Under the pieces are notes generated by a model that did no database searches, was not told the DNA's origin, and saw only the letters and a program-made list of their open reading frames with translations. A stretch of 64,000 bases of DNA from Hyphomicrobium sp. (GTDB taxonomy: Bacteria; Pseudomonadota; Alphaproteobacteria; Rhizobiales; Hyphomicrobiaceae). Of the stretch, positions 57,148-64,000 are shown one piece after another. Position numbers and translations under genes: made by a program. Position 1 is the stretch's first letter, and each line of letters starts with the position of its first letter. The DNA is taken from assembly GCF_019744875.1 (NCBI RefSeq), contig NZ_JAIETU010000003.1:434001-498000 (forward strand). Direction: 5' to 3'.

Positions 57148-58728
57148 ATGGCACGGGAACGTCTGGTCCATAAATTCGCCGAGACTTCGAACGAAGAGGC
57201 CGAGCTGATCGGCTTCCTGTTCAACCCGTATTCCTATCCCGAAGGCGTCGACAACGTATCGCTGATCGAAACGCATGCGGCCCGCGTGTTCCTGGCCGGC
57301 CGCAAAGCGATCAAGATCAAGAAGCGCATCCGCCTTCCCTTTCTCGACTTCACGACGCTCGCACTGCGCCACGCGGCCCTGAAGCGCGAACTGGACTTGA
57401 ACGCCTCCCACGCACCCGACATCTACGGCCACCTCATCCACATCGGCCGCAATGCGGACGGACGGATCGCGTTCGGCGGCGAAAGCATTATCGACTACGC
57501 GCTCGTCATGAACCGCTTCGACCAGAACGATCTCCTGGCGCATCGGGCCGACACCGCCCCCCTCCAGCCCCCGCTGGCCAAGGCGCTCGCCGATATGGTG
57601 GCGCGTTATCATCGCAGCATCGCGCCGGTGCCCGATCTTTCCGGCGCAAAGGTCATGCGCGACACCGTCCATCAGCTCGCCGACGCGCTGACGGGGGCCG
57701 CTCCGCGCTCCATCGCCCGCGTCGTCGAACGGTTTTCAGACATGAGCCGCGACGAGACCGCCCGCCTCGCGCCTCTGCTCGACGAACGCAGCGAGACAGG
57801 CCTCGTTCGGCGCTGCCATGGCGATCTCCATCTCGGCAACATCGTGCTGATCGGCGGCCATCCGACCGCCTTCGACGCCCTCGAATTCGACGAGCGGCTC
57901 GCCACGATAGATGTGCTCTACGACTTGGCGTTCCTGCTCATGGACCTCGACGTGCGCCTCGATCGCCCCGCGGCCAACGTCGTGCTCAATGCCTATGTCG
58001 CAGCCGCGCCGACAGGCGGCGAAATCGATGGACTGCGGGCCCTGCCGCTGTTTCTCGCAACGCGCGCCGCCGTGCGCGGTCTCGTGGCTCTGGAGGGCGC
58101 ACTGCAACGGGCCGAAGGGCGCGATGCCCACCTGATCGCCGTCGCCCGCTCCTACATCGCGGCCGCCAATGCCTACCTTGAGCCGCGTCCGCCCGTGCTC
58201 GTGGCCATAGGCGGCCTCTCGGGCACGGGGAAGTCGACCCTCGCCGCCAGCCTCGCGCCGCAGATCGGCCCCGCGCCGGGAGCTCTCAGCTTGCGCACGG
58301 ACATCGAGCGCAAGCGCATGTTCGAGGTTCCGGAAACGCAACGCCTGACATCCGACCACTACTCGGAAGAACTTTCCGACGACGTCTACGCCGTGATGTA
58401 TGCGAAGACGGCTCGCGCGCTGGCCGCCGGCCACGGAGTTATCTTCGACGGCGTCTCGTCCAAGCCCGCCGAGCGGGAGCGCATCGCCGAAATTGCGAGC
58501 GAAGCCGGTGCCACGTTCCATGGCCTCTGGCTCGAAGCGTCGCTCGATACGCAGATCGCGCGCGTCGAAGCTCGCCACGACGACGCCTCTGACTCTGACG
58601 CGGCCGTCGTTCGCGCCCAGTTCGAACGCGACGTCGGCCCCATGACGTGGACGCGCATCTGCTCGAACGGGACAGCCGCTGACACCCTCGATCGCGTGCG
58701 CGCCGTGCTTGGCATCGCCGCGCCCTAG
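57148..58728 (+). CDS. Fusion of aminoglycoside-phosphotransferase-like kinase and P-loop ATPase
   Basis: The 526-residue cytosolic protein has an APH-like N-terminal half (residues 1-320) with the loop RRCHGDLHLGNIVLIGG and metal site FDALEFDERLATIDVLYDLAF, then a P-loop kinase domain with GGLSGTGKSTLAASLAP and a Walker B-like FDGVSS. This two-domain form is known in many alphaproteobacteria as a bifunctional APH/ATP-binding protein. Substrate unknown. ATG at 57148. Convergent with the RND operon across a terminator. Confidence 0.85.
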   Translation: MARERLVHKFAETSNEEAELIGFLFNPYSYPEGVDNVSLIETHAARVFLAGRKAIKIKKRIRLPFLDFTTLALRHAALKRELDLNASHAPDIYGHLIHIGRNADGRIAFGGESIIDYALVMNRFDQNDLLAHRADTAPLQPPLAKALADMVARYHRSIAPVPDLSGAKVMRDTVHQLADALTGAAPRSIARVVERFSDMSRDETARLAPLLDERSETGLVRRCHGDLHLGNIVLIGGHPTAFDALEFDERLATIDVLYDLAFLLMDLDVRLDRPAANVVLNAYVAAAPTGGEIDGLRALPLFLATRAAVRGLVALEGALQRAEGRDAHLIAVARSYIAAANAYLEPRPPVLVAIGGLSGTGKSTLAASLAPQIGPAPGALSLRTDIERKRMFEVPETQRLTSDHYSEELSDDVYAVMYAKTARALAAGHGVIFDGVSSKPAERERIAEIASEAGATFHGLWLEASLDTQIARVEARHDDASDSDAAVVRAQFERDVGPMTWTRICSNGTAADTLDRVRAVLGIAAP

Positions 58729-58782
58729 ACGTGTTGGGCTCATCCCGAGAACGGCGATGGCGAGCAGACGTGCACCAATGAA

Positions 58783-58812
58783 AAAACCCGCCGGACATGT
58801 CCGGCGGGTTTT
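58783..58812. terminator. Bidirectional rho-independent terminator
   Basis: A perfect palindrome AAAACCCGCCGGACATG and its complement, 14-bp stem (58783-58812) between two convergent genes; A and T runs serve both. Confidence 0.92.
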
Positions 58813-58814
58813 GT

Positions 58815-61800
58815 CTATTCAGCAGGAGAAGGGGCAGCCGTCGCTTCGACTGGTTTCGGCTTGCGGGAGAACGCCCCGCCGAGCCAGCGGCAGACCACGT
58901 AGAAAACCGGCGTGAAGATGAGGCCGAACACCGTAACGCCGATCATGCCCGCAAACACCGCCGTACCGAGCACCTGACGCAACTCGGCGCCGGCGCCTGT
59001 CGCCCACACGAGCGGAACCACGCCCAGAATGAACGCCAGCGACGTCATGATGATCGGCCGCATGCGCAGGCGAGACGCTTCCGTCGCCGCGGCGAACCGG
59101 CTCTTACCCTGCGCTTCGAGCTGGGCTGCGAACTCGACGATGAGGATCGCGTTCTTGGCCGCGAGGCCGATCAAGACGATGAACCCGACCTGGGTCAGAA
59201 TGTTGTTGTCCTGCCCGCGCATGATCACGCCCGTAATCGACGCGATCAAGCTCATCGGCACGATCAGGATGACCGCGAGCGGCAACGTCAAGCTCTCGAA
59301 CTGCGCCGCCAGCACCAGGAACACGAACACCACGCCGAGCGCGAACGCGAACACGGCCGTGTCGCCCGCCCGGATCTGCTGATAGGCGAATTCCGTCCAC
59401 TCGTAGCTGAAGCCCTGCGGCAGCGTTTCAGCCGCGAGCTTCTGCATCAGGTCGATGGCCTGACCTTGCGAGTAGCCGGGCGCGGCTGCGCCGTCGAGTT
59501 CGGCCGCCGGATAGAGGTTGTAGCGCGGAACGCGCGACGGGCCCGAGATATCCTGCACCGTCGTGAACGTGCCGAGCGGCACCGCATCGCCCGCCGAATT
59601 TCGCACCCGGATTTTGAGCACGTCCTTGCTGTTGTTGCGGAAGTCGCTGTCCGCCTGCGCGGTCACGCGAAATGTGCGTCCGAGCAGGTTGAAGTCGTTG
59701 ACATACGCCGAGCCGAGATACGTCTGCAGCGCCGTAAACACATCCGTGACATTGACGCCGAGCATCTGCGCCTTGACGCGGTCAATGTCGAGATAGAGCT
59801 GCGGCGTGGAGGTCTCGAACATCGAGAACACCTGGCTGAGACCGGGCGTTTGCGCCGCCTTCGCCATCATCGCGCCGACCGCCTGCTGCAGCGCCGCCGG
59901 TCCGGCCCCGGCCCGATCCTGAATCATCATGCGAAAACCGCCGGCGCTGCCGATGCCGCGCACGGGCGGCGGCGCGACGACGAGCACCATCGCGTCCTGG
60001 ATGGTCGAGAACTTGGCCAGCAGCGCCTTCTGGATCGCCTGCGCCGAAAGCTCCGGCTTGCCGGCGCGCTCTTCGAACGGCTTCAGCGTGACGAACACCG
60101 CGCCTGAATTCGAGGCGTTGGTGCGCGTCGCACCGGAGAAGCCAACGATGTTCACCGCATGCGCCACGCCGGGCACGTCGAGCGCCAGTTCCACGGCGCG
60201 CTTGTTGACCTCGTTGGTGCGCGCGAGCGACGCCGCGGGCGGAAGCTGGGTCACCGTGATGAGATAGCCGCCGTCGACGGCCGGAATGAACCCGATCGGC
60301 GTCTTGCGGAATTCGTTCATGCCGAAGGCGAGCAGACCGGCATAGAGCACCAGCATCACGACCGCGAAGCGGACCATGCGCGCCACCAGCCACGAATATC
60401 CGCCCGCGAGCTTGTCGAAGCTCCAGTTGAACATGCGGAAGAAGGCATTGAGCGGCAGCATCAGCCAATTCTGCTTCTGATGCCCTTCCGCATGTGGCTT
60501 GAGCAGCATCGCGCAGAGCGCCGGAGAGAGCGTCAGCGACACAATCAGCGAGATCACGGTCGCGCCCGCGATCGTCAGCGCGAACTGGCGATAGAACTGC
60601 CCGGAAATGCCGGTAATGAATGCGGACGGCACGAACACGGCCGAGAGCACGAGCGCGATGGCGATCAGCGCTCCGCCCACTTCCTCCATCGTGCGATACG
60701 AGGCCTCGCGCGGATCCATGCCCAGCGCCATGTTTCGCTCGACGTTCTCGACTACGACGATCGCATCGTCGACGACGATGCCGATGGCCAACACAAGCCC
60801 GAACAGCGACAGATTGTTGAGCGAAAACCCGAAGGCCGCGAGCAGGAAGAACGTGCCAATCAGCGAAACCGGAATGGCCACGATCGGAATGATCGCCGCC
60901 CGCCACGTCTGCAGGAACAGGATCACCACGAGCACGACGAGCACAACCGCCTCGAGGATGGTCGTGATCACCGCGTCGACGGACTGCTGGATGAACTCGG
61001 TCGGGTTGTAGACGATGTCATACTTGAGGCCATCGGGAAACGAGTGGGACAAGTCCGCCATCGTCGCCTTGATCCGCTCCGCGGTGTCGAGCGCGTTCGA
61101 TCCCGGCAGCTGGAACACGCCAAGGCCCACGGCGGGATTCTTGTCGAGATACGAGTTGAGGCCGTAGTCGAGCGCCGCAAGCTCGACGCGCGCCACATCC
61201 TTGAGCCGCACCACCGACGAGCCGACCTGCTTCACGATGATTTCGGAAAACTCGCCCGGATCGGCGAGGCGGCCCTGCGTCTGCACGGCCACCTGGAACG
61301 CGCCGGGCTGGTCGACGGGCGGCTGATTGAGAACACCCGCCGCCACCTGCACGTTCTGTCGCTGCAGCGCCGTGGTGACGTCGTTGGCCGTCATCGCCAG
61401 CGATTGCAAGCGGTCCGGATCGAGCCAAACCCGCATCGAATAATCGCGGCTGCCGAACACGGTGATCGAGCCCACGCCCTCGATGCGGCTCAAAACGTCG
61501 ACCACGTTGACGCTTGCGAAATTCGAGATGAACAGGGTGTCGCGCGACTGGTTGGGCGAGAACAGATGCACGACCATCAGCATGTCGGGCGACGCCTTCG
61601 CCACCGTAACGCCGATGTTGCGCACGTCGGCCGGCAGGCGCGGCTGAGCGATCGCAACGCGGTTCTGCACCTGAACCTGCGCCGTATCGAGATCGGTGCC
61701 GAGGTCGAACGTCACCGAGATCGTGAAGCGTCCGTCACCCGTCGAGTTCGACGAAATGTACAGCATCCGCTCGACGCCGTTGATCTGCTGTTCGAGCGGT

Positions 61801-61994
61801 GCGACGACGGTCGAGGCCACCACCTCGGCGCTGGCACCCGGATATTGGCCGGAGATATTGACGACGGGCGGCGCGATCTCGGGATATTGCGCGACAGGCA
61901 GCCGGCCGAGCGCCACCGCACCGACGATCACGAACACGATCGAGATGACGCTGGCGAAAATCGGTCGGTCGATGAAGAAGTGTGAAAGGCGCAT
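58815..61994 (-). CDS. RND multidrug efflux permease (HAE1 family)
   Basis: A 1059-residue AcrB-type protein starting MRLSHFFIDRPIFASVISIV, with LPVAQYPEIAPPVV, the proton-relay Asp pair in IGIVVDDAIVVVENVER, and the paired duplicated halves with FIEKPFEE-type loops, ending IFTPVFYVVCRWLGG. It exports drugs, detergents or bile-like compounds by proton motive force with the adaptor next to it and an outer-membrane channel (not in the window). It is 72 bases after the adaptor gene and ends at the shared terminator. Confidence 0.95.
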   Translation of the reverse strand: MRLSHFFIDRPIFASVISIVFVIVGAVALGRLPVAQYPEIAPPVVNISGQYPGASAEVVASTVVAPLEQQINGVERMLYISSNSTGDGRFTISVTFDLGTDLDTAQVQVQNRVAIAQPRLPADVRNIGVTVAKASPDMLMVVHLFSPNQSRDTLFISNFASVNVVDVLSRIEGVGSITVFGSRDYSMRVWLDPDRLQSLAMTANDVTTALQRQNVQVAAGVLNQPPVDQPGAFQVAVQTQGRLADPGEFSEIIVKQVGSSVVRLKDVARVELAALDYGLNSYLDKNPAVGLGVFQLPGSNALDTAERIKATMADLSHSFPDGLKYDIVYNPTEFIQQSVDAVITTILEAVVLVVLVVILFLQTWRAAIIPIVAIPVSLIGTFFLLAAFGFSLNNLSLFGLVLAIGIVVDDAIVVVENVERNMALGMDPREASYRTMEEVGGALIAIALVLSAVFVPSAFITGISGQFYRQFALTIAGATVISLIVSLTLSPALCAMLLKPHAEGHQKQNWLMLPLNAFFRMFNWSFDKLAGGYSWLVARMVRFAVVMLVLYAGLLAFGMNEFRKTPIGFIPAVDGGYLITVTQLPPAASLARTNEVNKRAVELALDVPGVAHAVNIVGFSGATRTNASNSGAVFVTLKPFEERAGKPELSAQAIQKALLAKFSTIQDAMVLVVAPPPVRGIGSAGGFRMMIQDRAGAGPAALQQAVGAMMAKAAQTPGLSQVFSMFETSTPQLYLDIDRVKAQMLGVNVTDVFTALQTYLGSAYVNDFNLLGRTFRVTAQADSDFRNNSKDVLKIRVRNSAGDAVPLGTFTTVQDISGPSRVPRYNLYPAAELDGAAAPGYSQGQAIDLMQKLAAETLPQGFSYEWTEFAYQQIRAGDTAVFAFALGVVFVFLVLAAQFESLTLPLAVILIVPMSLIASITGVIMRGQDNNILTQVGFIVLIGLAAKNAILIVEFAAQLEAQGKSRFAAATEASRLRMRPIIMTSLAFILGVVPLVWATGAGAELRQVLGTAVFAGMIGVTVFGLIFTPVFYVVCRWLGGAFSRKPKPVEATAAPSPAE

Positions 61995-62066
61995 GATCTG
62001 CCTGCCGCTGTGAGCGAGTTCGAAAGCCTGGACCGGTCACGCAACCACGCCCGCGGCGAGAATGGA

Positions 62067-63248
62067 TCAGTTCGTGCCGACGACCGCGTCGCCCGAGTGA
62101 TTTTCGGCGGTCGCCTGTTCGGGCGTCACCTTGATGCCGGGCCGCACGCGCATCAGGCCGTTGACGACAACCTGATCGTTCGCGTCCAGGCCTGCCGTGA
62201 TGACGCGCATGCCGTCGACGACAGGCCCAAGCGTGACGTACTTCGGCGTTGCTACGTCGTCCTTGGAAACGGAATAGACGAACTTGCGCACCTGTTCGGT
62301 GCCGATGGCGCTATCGGGAACCAGCAGCGCCACGGCCGGCTTGGCGATGGCGATCTGGATGCGCCCGAACATGCCGGGCGTAAGCTTTCCGTCCGGGTTG
62401 TTGAACTCGGCGCGGCCGCGGATCGTGCCCGATGAGCGATCGATCGCGTTGTCCACGAAGTCGATCTTGCCCTCGTGCACGAAATCCTTCTCGTCGATCA
62501 GCTTGAGCTTGACCGGCAGCGACATGCCGCGATTGGCATCGCGCGAGGTCGCGGCGGTGGCGGCGCCCACGTACCGGAGATAGGACGCCTCATCCATGGT
62601 GAATTCGAACCGGATGGGATCGATGGACGCGACCGTGGCCAGCAGCGTCGAATCCGTCGTCACGAGGTTGCCGATCGAAACGCGCCGGTCGCCGATGCGC
62701 CCCGAAATGGGAGACTTGAGTTCGGTGAACTGGAGATCGAGCTCCGCCTGCCGCACGGCCGCCTTCTGCGCCGTGACGGACGCTTCCGCCACGCGCTTGG
62801 CCTGCGTTCTCTGATCGAGAGTCTGTTGCGTGATGGTCGTGCCGCGGACGAGGCTTTCGCCGCGCCTGAGGTCGGATTCGGCGAACGCGAGATTGGCCTC
62901 GGCCTGCTCATGCGCGGCCTTCGCCTGATCGAGCGCGGCCAGGAACGGCCGGCGGTCGATGGTGAACAGCGGATCGCCCGCCTTGACGAGCTGGCCGTCC
63001 TTGAACGCGATCTGGTCCAGATAGCCGGACACGCGCGCGCGAACCTCGACGAAGTCGAACGCGACGAAGCGGCCGACGTATTCGTCGTAGTCGCCGACGA
63101 GCTTCTTGATCGGCTTGGCCACCGTCACCTTGGGCGCCGGAGGAGGCCCGCCGGCCTGGCCGGCCGGCTTACCGTCGCCGCACGCCGTCAGCGCGAGCGA
63201 GGTAACGAGCGGAATCACATAAAAAAAACGCGATGCACGAGGCGACAT
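62067..63248 (-). CDS. RND efflux adaptor lipoprotein (membrane fusion protein)
   Basis: ATG at 63248 has GGAGG 5 bases upstream and begins a lipoprotein signal with LTAC (Cys 23). The 393-residue protein has the MFP order: a beta segment DEYVGRFVAFDFVEVRARVSG, lipoyl half GDPLFTIDRRPFLA, a helical hairpin (QAKAAHEQAEANLAFAESD to AAVRQAELDL), and ELKSPISGRIGDRRVSIGNLV. It links the RND pump to the outer-membrane channel. First gene of the operon, divergent from the TetR gene. Confidence 0.93.
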   Translation of the reverse strand: MSPRASRFFYVIPLVTSLALTACGDGKPAGQAGGPPPAPKVTVAKPIKKLVGDYDEYVGRFVAFDFVEVRARVSGYLDQIAFKDGQLVKAGDPLFTIDRRPFLAALDQAKAAHEQAEANLAFAESDLRRGESLVRGTTITQQTLDQRTQAKRVAEASVTAQKAAVRQAELDLQFTELKSPISGRIGDRRVSIGNLVTTDSTLLATVASIDPIRFEFTMDEASYLRYVGAATAATSRDANRGMSLPVKLKLIDEKDFVHEGKIDFVDNAIDRSSGTIRGRAEFNNPDGKLTPGMFGRIQIAIAKPAVALLVPDSAIGTEQVRKFVYSVSKDDVATPKYVTLGPVVDGMRVITAGLDANDQVVVNGLMRVRPGIKVTPEQATAENHSGDAVVGTN

Positions 63249-63401
63249 AAATCCTCCAGCGCGAAGCAATTCTCGTCTCGGACCTGAAGCAGAATGAGCG
63301 GGCAAAAAAGGGATGCCTGCGCCGGAATTCCGAGAATCAGACTACGAACCTTGCAAAGCGAATTTGATCCGATGACAAAGTGGAATCACTTGTGTTAGGA
63401 C

Positions 63402-63417
63402 GTTACTGACCGGTAAC
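63402..63417. promoter_or_regulatory. TetR-operator-like palindrome 1
   Basis: GTTACTGACCGGTAAC lies in the 211-base gap between the efflux operon and the TetR gene, with half-sites GTTAC and GTAAC. It is 25 bases centre to centre from a second copy, a common arrangement for TetR repressors of RND pumps. Confidence 0.65.
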
Positions 63418-63428
63418 ACCCCACTAGG

Positions 63429-63440
63429 TACCGATCGGTA
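63429..63440. promoter_or_regulatory. TetR-operator-like palindrome 2
   Basis: TACCGATCGGTA is a perfect 12-bp palindrome, extended as G..TACCGATCGGTA..AC and similar to palindrome 1 in its half-sites. It ends 20 bases before the TetR start codon. Confidence 0.65.
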
Positions 63441-63459
63441 ACAATCCAGTCAAGAGCGG

Positions 63460-64000
63460 ATGAGCAGTCAATTGGTTCAATTTGGTCGCACCACTGAGGG
63501 GACGGACAGTCCCTTGCCACCTCCGCGGGAGCGCATCCTGGCCGCGGCCCGTGACCTTTTTTATCGCCACGGCGTGCATTCGGTCGGGGTCGAGACGATC
63601 GCGGAAGCCGCCCAGACCAACAAAATGACGCTCTACCGTCATTTCCGTTCCAAGGACGACCTGGTCGCGGCCTACGCCCGGGAGCTTGCGGCCGAAGGCG
63701 ACGCGCTGTGGATCACACTCGCGGCAAACTACCCCGATGATCCCTGCCGCCGTCTCCAAGGCTGGGTCGATCACGTCGAAGAGATTCTGACCAACCGCTT
63801 TGAGCGGGGCTGCGCGATGGCCAACGCTGCCGTCGAGCTTCAGCCGGGCCATCCCGCCCGCGCCGTCATAGAGGACTACAAGCAGCGCAAGCGCGAAAAC
63901 CTCGTGCGGCTGTTCAGCGACGCACGCTACCGGGATCCGGAAACCCTCGCGGACGAAGTGTTCCTGCTGTTCGAAGGCGCCCGCATCAGCATCCAATGCG
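63460..64000 (+). CDS. TetR-family repressor of the RND pump, partial at window end
   Basis: ATG at 63460; the reading frame runs off the right edge after about 180 codons. The N-terminal 65 residues hold the TetR HTH: RERILAAARDLFYRHGVHSVG, then TIAEAAQTNKMTLYRHFRSKDDLV. The C-terminal part is helical ligand-binding (FERGCAMANAAVELQPGHPA). Divergence from the RND adaptor with two operator-like palindromes between makes it the probable local repressor, released by an exported compound. Confidence 0.9.
   Translation, partial: MSSQLVQFGRTTEGTDSPLPPPRERILAAARDLFYRHGVHSVGVETIAEAAQTNKMTLYRHFRSKDDLVAAYARELAAEGDALWITLAANYPDDPCRRLQGWVDHVEEILTNRFERGCAMANAAVELQPGHPARAVIEDYKQRKRENLVRLFSDARYRDPETLADEVFLLFEGARISIQC

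Noticed and set aside
60159-61985. 608-codon plus-strand frame
   Set aside because: Antisense to the RND permease; Arg/His-rich with no motifs.

Overview
The window is GC-rich, densely packed DNA of alphaproteobacterial type, most likely Hyphomicrobiales and possibly a Hyphomicrobium-like methylotroph. The lineage rests on a complete NepR-EcfG-PhyR general stress response locus with matching promoters, a GcrA-type domain, an OpgC-type acyltransferase, an extensin-family protein and DUF599/DUF2188 proteins. The one-carbon link rests on a four-subunit sarcosine oxidase operon followed by a formaldehyde-activating-enzyme (Fae) homologue. Genus assignment is inference; no rRNA is present.

Layout. 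1-8.5 kb: end of an MHYT sensor gene, an orphan RTX/serralysin metalloprotease, small envelope and periplasmic proteins (one, a PepSY protein, under a two-way EcfG-type promoter), a putative L,D-transpeptidase-like protein and an extensin-family protein. 8.8-16.3 kb: a GcrA C-terminal-domain-only protein, a DbpA-type DEAD helicase, a DUF2188 protein, then a CHASE2 / SH3 lipoprotein / M48 lipoprotein gene row. 16.3-21 kb: overlapping OpgC and SGNH-hydrolase genes, a StrB-like kinase, a Cys-rich protein and an orphan lipoprotein. 21-30.8 kb: TonB receptor plus PepSY-TM reductase, cold-shock protein, methyltransferase, RhlE-type helicase, fatty-acid desaturase, pdxH. 30.9-39.4 kb: surface-antigen-like protein, fabI, phosphatase, aroC, an HlyD-type efflux unit and outer-membrane or inner-membrane proteins. 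39.8-42.1 kb: Tat-exported alkyl sulfatase and tRNA-Arg(CCT).

42.2-49.8 kb: a LysR regulator diverges from soxB-soxD-soxA-soxG, which oxidise sarcosine and yield a C1 unit, followed by the Fae homologue and a SixA-like phosphatase. 49.9-53.9 kb: the stress locus. A single-domain response regulator, phyR, ecfG and nepR lie on the minus strand; phyR and nepR each have a GGAAC-N16-CGTT promoter. Divergent from nepR a third such promoter points to the right and is followed at once by four consecutive stem-loops with CU-rich loops, which looks like an undescribed stress-regulated small RNA or a structured leader of the downstream receiver-GGDEF gene. 54-64 kb: ethanolamine permease, modA and an HTH-only ModE-like regulator with a palindrome over the modA -10 box, a kinase-P-loop fusion, and an RND efflux operon diverging from a TetR gene with two operator-like palindromes.

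Most of the window is ordinary chromosomal content. The main new leads are the structured RNA candidate beside the stress locus, the symmetrical two-way EcfG promoter at 3661-3687, the Fae homologue with a changed catalytic position, the GcrA fragment protein and the CHASE2-SH3-M48 gene row.
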